A stretch of DNA of 64,000 nucleotides from Afipia carboxidovorans OM5 (GCF_000218565.1 NC_015684.1:2666001-2730000); one strand, 5' to 3'; counted from the stretch's first letter, positions 16,361 to 27,643 are shown. Notes: generated by a model from the letters alone, not told the origin. Made by a program: numbers and translations.

Positions 16361-17668
16361 ATGATCCCCCGCTACTCCCGCCCCGAAATGACCGCGATCT
16401 GGGAGCCCCAGACCCGCTTCCAAATCTGGTTCGAGATCGAGGCGCATGCCGCCGATGCGCTGGCCGAAATCGGCACCATCCCGAAGGATGCGGCGAAGAA
16501 GGTCTGGGAGAAGGCCAAGGGCGTTACCTTCAACGTCGAGCGCATCGACGAGATCGAGCGCGAGACCAAGCACGACGTCATCGCCTTCCTGACTCACCTC
16601 GCCGAGATCGTCGGTCCCGAGGCGCGCTTCGTGCATCAGGGCATGACCTCGTCGGACGTGCTCGATACCTGCCTCAACGTGCAACTCACCCGCGCCGCCG
16701 ATCTTCTGATCGCCGATCTTGACCGCGTGCTGGCAGCGCTCAAGACCCGTGCGTTCGAGCACAAGTTGACGCCGGTCATCGGCCGTTCGCATGGCATTCA
16801 TGCCGAGCCTGTCACCTTCGGCCTCAAACTCGCTTATGCCTATGCCGAGTTCACCCGCGCCCGTGCCCGCCTCGTCGCCGCGCGCGCGGAAGTCGCGACC
16901 TGCGCCATCTCCGGCGCGGTCGGCACCTTCGCGCAGATCGATCCGCGCGTGGAGGCTCATGTCGCCAAGGCGATGGGGCTCACCGTCGAGCCGATCTCGA
17001 CACAGGTGATCCCGCGCGATCGTCACGCGATGTTCTTCGCAACGCTCGGCGTGGTCGCCGCCTCGATGGAGCGGCTCGCGATCGAGATCCGCCACATGCA
17101 GCGCACCGAAGTGCTGGAAGCGGAGGAATTCTTCTCGCAGGGGCAGAAGGGTTCTTCGGCGATGCCGCACAAGCGCAACCCGGTACTGACAGAAAACTTG
17201 ACCGGCCTCTCGCGCATGGTCCGTGCCTATGTGACGCCCGCGCTGGAAAACGTCGCGCTCTGGCACGAGCGCGATATCTCGCATTCTTCCGCAGAGCGGA
17301 TGATGGGCCCGGACGCCACCGTGACGCTCGACTTCGCGCTCAACCGCCTCGCCGGCGTGATCGAGAAACTGCTCGTCTATCCGGAGAACATGCAGAAGAA
17401 CCTCGACCGCCTCGGCGGCCTCGTCCACTCGCAGCGGCTTCTCCTTGCATTGACGCAGAAGGGCGCCTCGCGCGAAGACGCCTACAAGCTCGTGCAGCGC
17501 AATGCGATGCCGGTCTGGCGCGGCGAAGGTGACTTCCAGTCACTTCTGAAAAAGGATGAGGACGTTAAAAAGTACTTGTCCGACAAGGAGATCGAGGAGC
17601 AATTTGACCTCGCCTATCACTTCAAGCACGTCGACACGATCTTCAACCGCGTGTTCGGCGCTGCTTGA
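16361..17668 (+). CDS. purB: Adenylosuccinate lyase
   Basis: A 435-residue enzyme of the fumarase/aspartase superfamily that splits SAICAR and adenylosuccinate in purine synthesis. The signature loop GSSAMPHKRNP is at about residue 262, and THDVIAFLTHLAE-type and MTSSDVLDT motifs supply the other active-site regions. The length is standard. It starts at ATG 16361, 25 bases after a palindromic repeat, and is separate from the purSQLC group at 25-29 kb. Confidence 0.96.
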   Translation: MIPRYSRPEMTAIWEPQTRFQIWFEIEAHAADALAEIGTIPKDAAKKVWEKAKGVTFNVERIDEIERETKHDVIAFLTHLAEIVGPEARFVHQGMTSSDVLDTCLNVQLTRAADLLIADLDRVLAALKTRAFEHKLTPVIGRSHGIHAEPVTFGLKLAYAYAEFTRARARLVAARAEVATCAISGAVGTFAQIDPRVEAHVAKAMGLTVEPISTQVIPRDRHAMFFATLGVVAASMERLAIEIRHMQRTEVLEAEEFFSQGQKGSSAMPHKRNPVLTENLTGLSRMVRAYVTPALENVALWHERDISHSSAERMMGPDATVTLDFALNRLAGVIEKLLVYPENMQKNLDRLGGLVHSQRLLLALTQKGASREDAYKLVQRNAMPVWRGEGDFQSLLKKDEDVKKYLSDKEIEEQFDLAYHFKHVDTIFNRVFGAA

Positions 17669-17727
17669 CGAAGGACACCCCACGATCCCCGGCAGCGGTG
17701 TCACAGCCGCTGCCCTTCAAGCCCGCC

Positions 17728-18300
17728 ATGATCCCCTCCTGCGATGCCTTTGACTTTCTGCTGCTGCCGGGCCTCGGCAATTCCGGGGTCGATCACTGGC
17801 AGTCGCATTGGTCGATGGCGTTTCCGAACGCCTCGCGGGTGCTGCAGGACGACTGGGATACACCGCAACTGCCCGACTGGCTGGCGCGGCTCGACAATGC
17901 CGTCGCCCAAGGCAAGCGCCCCGCGATCCTGATTGCGCACAGCCTCGGCGTTGCGCTTGCCGTGCACTGGCTCGCCTCGCGCGAGCCTGGGCGCGTCAAG
18001 GCCGCGTTTCTGGTGGCGCCTTCGGATGTCGAGTCCACCGATCACACGCCCGATACAATCCGGAATTTTGCGCCGCTGCCCCGCACGCGACTTCCCGTCC
18101 CCACCATCACGGTTGCGAGCAGCGACGATCCGTTCGTGACGCTGGAGCGCGCCTGCACATTTGCATCGGACTGGGGTTCGGCTTTCCATGACGCCGGCGC
18201 GCTTGGCCATCTCAATGGCGTCTCCCGCCTCGGCCTGTGGCCGCAGGGGCTGGTGCTGCTCGGACGGCTGCTCAATCGCGTTTCAACCACAAGCGATTAG
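17728..18300 (+). CDS. RBBP9/YdeN-type alpha/beta hydrolase
   Basis: A 190-residue small serine hydrolase. LLLPGLGNSGVDHWQS opens the domain and AHSLGVALAVHW contains the nucleophile serine. A late Asp (ASSDDPFV) and His (LGHLNG) complete a plausible triad. ATG 17728 is the first ATG near the domain start; a TTG at 17665 overlapping the purB stop would add 21 residues and is an alternative. The substrate is unknown. Its stop codon lies in a tRNA-like stretch. Confidence 0.8.
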   Translation: MIPSCDAFDFLLLPGLGNSGVDHWQSHWSMAFPNASRVLQDDWDTPQLPDWLARLDNAVAQGKRPAILIAHSLGVALAVHWLASREPGRVKAAFLVAPSDVESTDHTPDTIRNFAPLPRTRLPVPTITVASSDDPFVTLERACTFASDWGSAFHDAGALGHLNGVSRLGLWPQGLVLLGRLLNRVSTTSD

Positions 18301-18335
18301 CTCATTTAGAGCAGCGGACTCCTAATCAGCAGGTC
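18298..18335 (+). other. tRNA-Arg(CCT)-like fragment
   Basis: The stretch reads as a tRNA D arm (GCTC/GAGC with a shortened 5-base loop), position-26 A, an anticodon arm with loop CTCCTAA (one stem mismatch) and a normal variable loop AGGTC. No acceptor stem or T arm can be found. It is not a functional tRNA and may be a degraded fragment or a coincidence. Confidence 0.3.
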
Positions 18336-18341
18336 CGGTCT

Positions 18342-18902
18342 CTATGCCCGGCCGTCGATCATCCGCTCCAGCACGCCATCCTTCCTGATGAAACGATGGT
18401 AGAGCGCGGCCAGCACATGCAGCGCGATCAACGCCAGCAGCGCGTAGGCGATATAGATGTGCCAGTGCTCGTAAAAGCGTGACGCGGCCCGGTTCTCGAC
18501 CGTGAACTGCGGCACCCGGAACAGGCCGAAGAAATCCGCATAGTCCGGCTTGTGCGCGCCTGAATGTGCCCAGCCCAATCCCGCTACCAGAATGGTCAGC
18601 GCATAGAGTGACCATTGATTGAAACGCGCGAGTGTCCGCTCCCAGGCTGGCGTCTTTTCCGGCAGCGAGGGCGTCGGGTTCGCCACTTTCCAGATGAGGC
18701 GCAGTGCGGTGAACAGCAGCACGAGGTAGCCGATATCGGCATGGATCGAGCGATAGAAGAAGCGATCCGCCCGCGCCGGGAAATGGTTCATCCACCAACC
18801 ATAGGCAATCATGCCGATGATGGCCGCGCCGAGCCCCCAATGGAAAGCCCGCGCCACCGCGCCCCAGGTTCGTGCCGTGTTGTTCAGAGTCTTGTTCGTC
18901 AT
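18342..18902 (-). CDS. Cytochrome b561 family membrane protein
   Basis: A 186-residue four-helix haem b protein. ATG 18902 begins MTNKTLNNTARTWG; the frame is open much further upstream, but that part is antisense to murI. Likely haem ligands are the histidines in RAFHWGLGAA, YRSIHADIGY and ALLALIALHVLAALYH. Proteins of this YceJ/CybB type pass electrons from the quinol pool to periplasmic acceptors or superoxide. It is monocistronic and divergent from murI. Confidence 0.88.
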   Translation of the reverse strand: MTNKTLNNTARTWGAVARAFHWGLGAAIIGMIAYGWWMNHFPARADRFFYRSIHADIGYLVLLFTALRLIWKVANPTPSLPEKTPAWERTLARFNQWSLYALTILVAGLGWAHSGAHKPDYADFFGLFRVPQFTVENRAASRFYEHWHIYIAYALLALIALHVLAALYHRFIRKDGVLERMIDGRA

Positions 18903-19058
18903 CGGTAAGATCGACGAAAAGCCACAGATGGACGGCATGAACAAGCGAATGCCGAGGCAAGACCTTGGAATTGTTCCAAATCGGAGTATAGCGGTTTGGC
19001 GGGCCGCGCCGGGCACCCGCGAAACCCATTCATAACCTCCGCCCGCTATTCTTCTATC

Positions 19059-19853
19059 GTGTCGATTCCGCGCGCCATTCTCGTTTTCGATTCCGGCCTC
19101 GGCGGCCTCACGGTTCTGCGCGAGATTGCGGCGGCGCGCCCGGATGCCGCCTACACCTATGTCGCCGACGATGCCTTCTTCCCCTATGGCCAGCATGAGG
19201 AAGACGAGATCATCGCCCGCGTTGTGCCGCTGATCGGCGACCTGATCGACCGACACCGCCCCGACCTCGTTGTCATCGCCTGCAACACCGCCTCGACGCT
19301 GGTGATGGACCATCTGCGCAAGGCCTACTCGGTCCCGTTCGTCGGCACGGTCCCGGCGATCAAGCCCGCCTGCGCCGCCTCGAAAACGAAAAAGGTCTCC
19401 GTACTGGGCACGCGCGGCACGGTGAAGCGCGAATATACCCGCACACTGATCCGCAATTTCGCACAGGGCTGCGACGTGACGCTGGTCGGCGCGGAAAACC
19501 TCGCAAGCCTTGCGGAACGAGCGCTGCGCGGCGAGGCGATCAGCGACGATGCCGTTCGCGCCGAGATCGCCGCATGTTTTGTCGAGGATAGCCCCCGCAC
19601 CGACACCGTGGTGCTCGCCTGTACGCACTATCCGCTGCTTCTGGAGCAGATCCAGCGGATCGCGCCCTGGCCGGTGGCGTGGATCGACCCCGCACCCGCG
19701 ATTGCCCGGCGAGTCGTGTCGCTGATCGGCCCGCAGGCCGACCGAAGCGCCGCTCCGGCAAAATTCCTCTTCACCTCCGGCCGCGCGCCGACCGCCACGC
19801 TCGAGACTGCACTTCGTCCCTTTTTCGGCGCAGACGCGCTGGATTTCGCCTGA
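19059..19853 (+). CDS. murI: Glutamate racemase
   Basis: A 264-residue cytosolic enzyme that makes D-glutamate for peptidoglycan. GTG 19059 is chosen because homology begins at once (IPRAILVFDSGLGGLTVLRE). Both catalytic cysteines are present in VIACNTAST and VLACTHYPL, with the Asp in VFDSGLGG and the His in CTHYP. The C-terminus matches the family length. A terminator-like hairpin follows at 20006. Confidence 0.95.
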   Translation: MSIPRAILVFDSGLGGLTVLREIAAARPDAAYTYVADDAFFPYGQHEEDEIIARVVPLIGDLIDRHRPDLVVIACNTASTLVMDHLRKAYSVPFVGTVPAIKPACAASKTKKVSVLGTRGTVKREYTRTLIRNFAQGCDVTLVGAENLASLAERALRGEAISDDAVRAEIAACFVEDSPRTDTVVLACTHYPLLLEQIQRIAPWPVAWIDPAPAIARRVVSLIGPQADRSAAPAKFLFTSGRAPTATLETALRPFFGADALDFA

Positions 19854-20005
19854 AGCCCAAGCCGTCTGACGGCCCGCCGAGCAATTCGTTGAAATCGCTT
19901 GATAATCTTGCTGGAACGGTGTCGCCCTACGCCTCCTGAAAGCCCCGCTTTCCAGCCCTTAAACGTTTGACTTGGCGGCGCTTTCTCCTTAAGAACACCC
20001 CTGCT

Positions 20006-20034
20006 CGCGGGCCTTTTCGGCCCGCGTTGTGTTT
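20006..20034 (+). terminator. Terminator after murI
   Basis: A perfect eight-base GC stem CGCGGGCC/GGCCCGCG with a TTTTC loop and the T-rich tail TTGTGTTT, 150 bases after murI. Confidence 0.65.
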
Positions 20035-20080
20035 CGCGACCCGTGGCCGGCCCTGTCATGCTTATGGGGACGGCCTGTCA

Positions 20081-20100
20081 GTTGCGGGATTTCCCGCAAC
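20081..20100 (+). promoter_or_regulatory. Hairpin in the rpsD leader
   Basis: A perfect stem GTTGCGGG/CCCGCAAC with an ATTT loop, 50 bases before the rpsD start and upstream of an AGGAGGG sequence at 20103. With no T-tract it is not a terminator. It could be part of a translational control structure, which is only a suggestion. Confidence 0.35.
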
Positions 20101-20150
20101 ACAGGAGGGCGCGTTTCCTCAACTCAACTGTCTTATGGAAAGAGGACGCG

Positions 20151-20768
20151 ATGACTAAGCGCAATGAGGCGAAGTATAAAATCGATCGCCGCATGGGCCA
20201 GAACATCTGGGGCCGCCCGAAGAGCCCCGTCAACAAGCGCGAATACGGCCCCGGCCAGCACGGCCAGCGCCGCAAGGGCAAGCTCTCCGACTTCGGCACG
20301 CAGCTCCGTGCCAAGCAGAAGCTCAAGGGCTACTACGCCAACATTTCCGAGCGTCAGTTCTATGCCGTTTACGTCGAGGCGACCCGCCTCAAGGGCGACT
20401 CCGGCGAGAACCTGATCGGCCTCCTCGAGCGTCGCCTCGACGCCATCGTCTATCGCGCCAAGTTCGTGCCGACGATGTTCGCTGCCCGCCAGTTCATCAA
20501 CCATGGCCACATCAAGGTGAACGGCAAGCGCGTCAACATTCCGAGCTACAAGGTCAAGGTTGGCGACGTGATTGAGGTCAAGGACGCCTCCAAGCAGCTC
20601 GCTCTGGTGCTCGAAGCCAACCAGCTTGCCGAGCGTGACGTGCCCGACTTCCTCGACGTCGATCACGGCAAGCAGACCGCGAAGTTCACGCGCATTCCGA
20701 GCCTCTCGGAAGTGCCCTTCCCGGTTCAGATGGAACCGCACCTCATCATCGAATTCTATTCGCGCTAA
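20151..20768 (+). CDS. rpsD: 30S ribosomal protein S4
   Basis: A 205-residue primary 16S rRNA-binding protein that nucleates small-subunit assembly. It starts MTKRNEAKYKIDRRMGQNIW at ATG 20151, with AGAGGA upstream. The S4 domain is seen at LERRLDAIVYRAKF through GHIKVNGKRVNIPSYKVKVG. It lacks the N-terminal zinc cysteines, as in most alphaproteobacteria. Unlike in E. coli it stands outside a ribosomal protein operon and has its own terminator. Confidence 0.98.
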   Translation: MTKRNEAKYKIDRRMGQNIWGRPKSPVNKREYGPGQHGQRRKGKLSDFGTQLRAKQKLKGYYANISERQFYAVYVEATRLKGDSGENLIGLLERRLDAIVYRAKFVPTMFAARQFINHGHIKVNGKRVNIPSYKVKVGDVIEVKDASKQLALVLEANQLAERDVPDFLDVDHGKQTAKFTRIPSLSEVPFPVQMEPHLIIEFYSR

Positions 20769-20790
20769 TCCGCACGAACGGCACCAAATC

Positions 20791-20819
20791 AAAAGGCCGC
20801 CCATTGGGGCGGCCTTTTT
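20791..20819 (+). terminator. Terminator after rpsD
   Basis: AAAAGGCCGCC, a short loop, GGGCGGCC and TTTTT. It is a strong intrinsic terminator, and the A-run also lets it work on the other strand. Confidence 0.9.
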
Positions 20820-20903
20820 CGTATCTCCATGGCTTCCGCGGCGTCGTATCAGCCGGGAGGCTCGCGGCCCAAGCCAGCGAGCCCATCGCCAAGCGATGAA
20901 TGT

Positions 20904-21239
20904 TTAGCCGGCGGTCTGGCGCACGGTGACGCCCTTCTCCGTAAACATCTTCTGCAGTTCGCCGTTCTGGAACATCTCACGCACGATGTCGCAACCACCG
21001 ACGAACTCGCCCTTCACGTAGAGCTGCGGAATGGTCGGCCAGTTGGAGTAATCCTTGATGCCGTTCCGCAGATCGGTCGAATCCAGGACGTTCAGGCCCT
21101 TATAGGGAACGCCCACGTGATCGAGGATCTGGACCACCTGACCCGAGAATCCACACTGCGGAAACTGCGGCGTGCCCTTCATGAACAGCACGACGTCGTT
21201 CGACTTCACTTCATTGTCGATAAATTGCTCGATGCTCAT
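20904..21239 (-). CDS. grxD: Monothiol glutaredoxin Grx4 (CGFS type)
   Basis: A 111-residue monothiol glutaredoxin carrying an Fe-S cluster for transfer, often with BolA. The CGFS motif is in FPQCGFSGQVVQ near residue 29; WPTIPQLYVKGEFVGGCDIV is the glutathione-binding cis-Pro region. ATG 21239 gives MSIEQFIDNEV, the usual start, and 15 further in-frame codons upstream are unlike the family. bolA lies 2.6 kb away on the same strand, with the egt genes between. Confidence 0.95.
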   Translation of the reverse strand: MSIEQFIDNEVKSNDVVLFMKGTPQFPQCGFSGQVVQILDHVGVPYKGLNVLDSTDLRNGIKDYSNWPTIPQLYVKGEFVGGCDIVREMFQNGELQKMFTEKGVTVRQTAG

Positions 21240-21506
21240 CGTTTTATCCCTTGGCGTGGATTTGGCCTCCGATGTCACGGTCATCGGCAGGCTCCCGCCT
21301 CGCTATATATGTAGCCAGAATCGAACGTCCATCCAACGAAATCGCGCATGAAAACTGCGTCTTGAGGCCTCAATTCGAGCCGTTTTCGCCGCAAACCACG
21401 CCAAAAGGCGCAAGGTAGCATGGCCGCGGTCTCCGCCATGAGACAGACGAACTTGTTGCGGAACTAAGCGGGTGAAACACTGTTTTTCTCCAAACCGGAG
21501 AAATTC

Positions 21507-22766
21507 GTGACAAATCCATCTCCTGCGGCCTCCGGCCAGTCCGTTGCGTCGGCGTTTTCCAAAATCTCCCTCTCGCGCGCGCTCGCGGACACCTACCGTG
21601 CCGTCCGCGACGAGACCGAGCGGCGCGCGGCACCCCTGTCGCCCGAGGACCAGTTGATCCAGTCGATGCCGGATGCGAGCCCGGCGAAATGGCATCGCGC
21701 CCACACAACATGGTTCTTCGAGCAGTTCCTGCTCGGCCCGCACAGGCCGGGCTACAAGGTCTTCCATCCCGACTACGCTTATCTGTTCAATTCCTATTAC
21801 GTGAGCGCGGGACCCCGGCACACGCGTGCGCAACGCGGCCACCTCACCCGCCCCAGTGCGGACGAGGTCACGGCGTATCGCCAATATGTCGACGCGGAGA
21901 TGATCGCGTTTCTCGAGAACGCGGACGAGGCGACGTTGACCGCCATCGCTCCCCTGATGGAAGTCGGCTTCAACCACGAGCAGCAGCATCAGGAGTTGAT
22001 GCACACCGACATCCTGCATGCCTTCGCGCAGAACCCGATCCCGCCCGCCTATGACGCAAGCTGGGCGCTACCGCAGCCTCATCGTACGGGCGAGGCATCG
22101 AGTGAGTCTTGGGCCTCCCTCACCGAAGGCATCCATACCATCGGCTATCAAGGCGACGGCTTCCACTTCGACAACGAGAAGCCGGCTCACCGCGCACTTG
22201 TCGGCCCGGTGAAAATCGCACGCCATCTCGTCACCAACCGCGAGTGGCTCGCGTTCATGGAGAACGGCGGCTATCGCACCGCGACGCTGTGGCTGATGGA
22301 CGGTTTCGCCGCTGTCGAGCGCGAAGGCTGGGAAGCGCCCGGCCATTGGCGCTTCATCGACGATCGCTGGCACATCATGACGCTCACTGGCTTGAAACCG
22401 GTCGATCCTGACGATGCGGTCTGCCACATCAGCTATTACGAGGCCGATGCGTTCGCGCGCTGGAGCGGCAAGCATCTGCCGACGGAAATGGAATGGGAAG
22501 TCGCGGCCCGCGCGGGGCTGCTCGACGATGCCTACGGCATTGTCTGGCAATGGACGCGCTCATCCTACGCACCCTATCCCGGTTATCGCGCCATCGAAGG
22601 CGCGCTCGGCGAATACAACGGCAAGTTCATGGTGAACCAGTACGTACTGCGCGGCTCGTCGATCGCCACGCCCGAAGGGCACGCACGCGTGAGCTACCGC
22701 AACTTCTTCTATCCGCACCATCGCTGGCAGTTCACCGGGCTGCGGCTCGCCGATTACGCCAACTAA
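21507..22766 (+). CDS. egtB: Ergothioneine biosynthesis sulfoxide synthase EgtB
   Basis: A 419-residue non-haem iron enzyme that joins cysteine or gamma-glutamylcysteine to trimethylhistidine with oxygen. The N-terminal DinB-like domain supplies the iron histidines (WHRAHTTWFFE and NHEQQHQELMHTD), and the C-terminal half is an FGE-sulfatase domain (VTNREWLAFMENGGY to the final RNFFYPHHRWQFTGLRLA). It starts at GTG 21507 with GGAG upstream. It is 33 bases ahead of egtD, so the two form an operon. No egtC or egtE lies nearby. Confidence 0.94.
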   Translation: MTNPSPAASGQSVASAFSKISLSRALADTYRAVRDETERRAAPLSPEDQLIQSMPDASPAKWHRAHTTWFFEQFLLGPHRPGYKVFHPDYAYLFNSYYVSAGPRHTRAQRGHLTRPSADEVTAYRQYVDAEMIAFLENADEATLTAIAPLMEVGFNHEQQHQELMHTDILHAFAQNPIPPAYDASWALPQPHRTGEASSESWASLTEGIHTIGYQGDGFHFDNEKPAHRALVGPVKIARHLVTNREWLAFMENGGYRTATLWLMDGFAAVEREGWEAPGHWRFIDDRWHIMTLTGLKPVDPDDAVCHISYYEADAFARWSGKHLPTEMEWEVAARAGLLDDAYGIVWQWTRSSYAPYPGYRAIEGALGEYNGKFMVNQYVLRGSSIATPEGHARVSYRNFFYPHHRWQFTGLRLADYAN

Positions 22767-22799
22767 CGACCTCTCTCGCATTCACTAACGGAGTAACGC

Positions 22800-23774
22800 A
22801 TGAATGTTCACGTTTCCGCACCGGCCGACAAGCGCCACTCTATCGATCCGGCGTTTGCCAGAGATGCGGTTCGCGGGCTGAGTGCGGAGCACAAGAGTCT
22901 ACCGCCGAAATATTTCTACGACGAGAGAGGCTCGGACCTGTTCGAGAAGATCACGCGGCTGCCGGAATATTATCCAACGCGCACGGAGCTCTCGATCCTG
23001 CAGGAACGCGGCGATGAGATCGTCGCCGCCATGCCGAAAGATGCAGCACTTGTCGAGTTCGGTGCCGGCAGCACCGCGAAGGCGCGGCTTCTGCTGGCGC
23101 ATCGTCGCATCGCCGCTTATGTGCCGGTCGACATTTCCGGCGCGTTCCTCACCCGGCAGGCGGAGGCGCTGAAGAACGACCTCCCGCACCTCGCCGTTCA
23201 TCCGGTGATCGCCGATTTCACTCACCCGTTCATGCTGCCGCGCGAAGTCGCCTCACTGCCGAAAGCCGGGTTCTTTCCAGGTTCGACCATCGGCAATTTC
23301 GAGCCGGAGGATGCCTGCGCGTTTCTCACGATCGCGCGCCACATCCTGGGTCCCGGCGCGACGTTCATCGTCGGCGTCGATCTCGAAAAGGACGACCGCA
23401 CGCTGCAGGCTGCCTATAACGATGAAGCCGGGATCACCAGCCGTTTCAACAAGAACGTCCTGTTCCGCATCAATTGCGAGCTCGACGGCGATTTCGATAT
23501 TTCGCGCTTCTCACATCGCGCGATCTACAACCGCGCGGCGCATCGTATCGAGATGCATCTGGTGAGCCTCGCGCCGCAGACCGTGCATCTTCTCGGCCAC
23601 GACATTGCGTTCCGCGCCGGTGAAAGCATTCACACCGAGTCGAGCTATAAATACAGCGTCGCACATTTTCAGGAGCTGGCGCGCTGCGCCGGCTGGATGC
23701 CGGACAAGGTCTGGACTGACGCGCGGCGGATGTTCTCGGTTCACGCACTTCGCGCGAAACCCGCGCACCACTAG
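22800..23774 (+). CDS. egtD: L-histidine N(alpha)-methyltransferase EgtD
   Basis: A 324-residue SAM-dependent methyltransferase that makes trimethylhistidine, the first step of ergothioneine synthesis. Motifs include PPKYFYDERGSDLFEKITRL, the SAM-binding LVEFGAGSTAKARLLL and FFPGSTIGNFEPEDA. GGAG lies 8 bases before ATG 22800. It is co-transcribed with egtB. Ergothioneine is a thione antioxidant made in the cytosol. Confidence 0.95.
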   Translation: MNVHVSAPADKRHSIDPAFARDAVRGLSAEHKSLPPKYFYDERGSDLFEKITRLPEYYPTRTELSILQERGDEIVAAMPKDAALVEFGAGSTAKARLLLAHRRIAAYVPVDISGAFLTRQAEALKNDLPHLAVHPVIADFTHPFMLPREVASLPKAGFFPGSTIGNFEPEDACAFLTIARHILGPGATFIVGVDLEKDDRTLQAAYNDEAGITSRFNKNVLFRINCELDGDFDISRFSHRAIYNRAAHRIEMHLVSLAPQTVHLLGHDIAFRAGESIHTESSYKYSVAHFQELARCAGWMPDKVWTDARRMFSVHALRAKPAHH

Positions 23775-23847
23775 GCGTCCGCGCGCATCGGACTCGCAAC
23801 ACATCGGACTGCGAGGCCGCTTGAATGTCGGCCTCGCTACGCCGGTA

Positions 23848-24081
23848 TTACTCCGGCACGCCGGTCTGCAAGGCAAGGGCGTGCAGCACGCCGCCCATCT
23901 GTCCCTTTAGCGACTGATAGACGATCTGGTGCTGCTGGACGCGCGACTTGCCGCGGAAGGATTCCGAGATCACCGTTGCGGCATAATGATTGCCGTCACC
24001 CGCGAGGTCGCGGATTTCGACGGTCGCGTCCGGAATGCCCTCCCTGATGAGGGTTTCGATCTCCCGGGCGTCCATGGGCAT
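23848..24081 (-). CDS. bolA: BolA family protein
   Basis: A 77-residue BolA-fold protein, partner of CGFS glutaredoxins in iron-sulfur and iron signalling. It starts MPMDAREIETLIREGIPDA at ATG 24081, with AAAGGAGAC upstream. The conserved GDGNHYAATVISESFRGKSR and VQQHQIVYQSL region with its invariant His is present. It ends 73 bases from the convergent egtD. Confidence 0.92.
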   Translation of the reverse strand: MPMDAREIETLIREGIPDATVEIRDLAGDGNHYAATVISESFRGKSRVQQHQIVYQSLKGQMGGVLHALALQTGVPE

Positions 24082-24274
24082 TTGTCGTCTCCTTTCGGCA
24101 TAGCCTTCGGTTTCAAACGTGCTGCAATTATGGCAGATTCTGACGTCGGCTGCACCCGCTGCCAATCGTCGCCCTCCTTGCATTCTCCCGTCTCTATCGC
24201 ATGGCGGGATGGCCGGGGCGATCACAATTCCTTGCCCGGTGTCGGCCAGCCCGCCGACGGAGCCCGTTTCCGCG

Positions 24275-25402
24275 ATGCCCGCCCGCAACGCCGCCATCGA
24301 CCATTCGCGGACCGCGCTGACGATCCTCGTCGTCGCCCATCACGCGGTGATCCCCTACACCTATTACGGCCGTGCGGATGCGCAGACCTGGCTCGGGTTC
24401 GACGGGTTCATCCTCGCCACTGACACCTGCATGATGACGGCGTTCTTCTTCATCTCGGGGTTGTTCGTCTGGCCGAGCCTGCGGCGCAAATCGATCCTGC
24501 AGTTTCTGGACGAGCGGATGCTGCGGCTGGCACTGCCGTTCGCGGTCGCCGTGCTGACGCTGATGCCGCTCGCCTATTACGCGCTGGAACTGCGGATGCA
24601 TGACATCTCGTTCAGCGCCTATTGGTGGCGGACGATCACCGCAGGGCCATGGCAAAGCGGTCCTGCGTGGTTTGTCTGGGTGCTGCTGGCACTCGACCTC
24701 ACCGCCGCGCTGCTCTATCGCACCGCCCCAAACATCCTTGCCCCGCTTAACCGCCTCGCTCGCGCAGGGTTTGCGCGACCGCTGCCGTTCTTCCTCGCCT
24801 TCGTCGCGGCGTGTCTTGTCGCCTACGTCCCGATGCGGCTCGCATTCGGCGCCACCAGATGGTTCGAGTTCGGACCAGTCTCGATACAGGCAAGCCGCGT
24901 GCTGCTCTATCCCGCCTGCTTCTTTTTCGGCGCGGCCATCGGCTATTCCAACCTCGACCGCGGCTTGCTCGGACATGGCGGCGCACTCGCGCGGCGCTGG
25001 GGACGCTGGGCTCTCGCCGCGCTCGCTGCCTATGGGCTTCTGGTTGCGCTTGTCTATTACCGGCGCGGGATTCTGCCCGATCCGAACGTCCTGCCGGAAT
25101 GGTGGCAAATCGCCTATGCATTTATCTTTGTGCTGCTCAGCGCCACGGCGTCGTTCGCGATCCTCGGCGGTTTTATCCGCCTCAACGCCGCCGCCATGCC
25201 GCTTCTCGACGCCATGCAGCCCGCTGCCTACGGCATCTACCTCATCCACTATGTCCCGGTGCTGTGGATACAGTACTGGCTGTGGGGCACGGATCACTCC
25301 GCCTTCACCAAGGCAGGGCTGTCACTTGCTTTCGGATTAGGCGCGAGCTGGCTTTCAACGGCGGCACTACGCCGCCTGCCCGGCGCGACGCGGGTGCTTT
25401 GA
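24275..25402 (+). CDS. Acyltransferase 3 family membrane protein
   Basis: A roughly 375-residue integral membrane protein with about ten helices and the acyltransferase-3 layout: SRTALTILVVAHHAVIPY with the catalytic-type His near the N-terminus, then FFISGLFVWPSLRR, and a late GIYLIHYVPVLWIQYWL. Related proteins (OpgC, glucan or exopolysaccharide acyl transfer) modify surface sugars with acyl groups. The acceptor is unknown. The start is uncertain: ATG 24275 is near the domain, and an in-frame ATG at 24209 is possible. Confidence 0.78.
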   Translation: MPARNAAIDHSRTALTILVVAHHAVIPYTYYGRADAQTWLGFDGFILATDTCMMTAFFFISGLFVWPSLRRKSILQFLDERMLRLALPFAVAVLTLMPLAYYALELRMHDISFSAYWWRTITAGPWQSGPAWFVWVLLALDLTAALLYRTAPNILAPLNRLARAGFARPLPFFLAFVAACLVAYVPMRLAFGATRWFEFGPVSIQASRVLLYPACFFFGAAIGYSNLDRGLLGHGGALARRWGRWALAALAAYGLLVALVYYRRGILPDPNVLPEWWQIAYAFIFVLLSATASFAILGGFIRLNAAAMPLLDAMQPAAYGIYLIHYVPVLWIQYWLWGTDHSAFTKAGLSLAFGLGASWLSTAALRRLPGATRVL

Positions 25403-25423
25403 GAGGCCCGGAAGCGTCTCTAC

Positions 25424-27639
<2,216 letters not shown>

Positions 27640-27643
<4 letters not shown>

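Noticed and set aside
15566..17428. Minus-strand frame of about 620 codons
   Set aside because: It lies wholly antisense to rpe and purB and has no recognisable motif.
18903..19628. N-terminal extension of the cytochrome b561 gene
   Set aside because: The extra codons are antisense to murI and unlike the family; the ATG at 18902 gives the normal length.
23811..23837. Perfect 8-bp stem between egtD and bolA as a terminator
   Set aside because: The 11-base loop lacks a T-tract on either strand, so termination is not supported.
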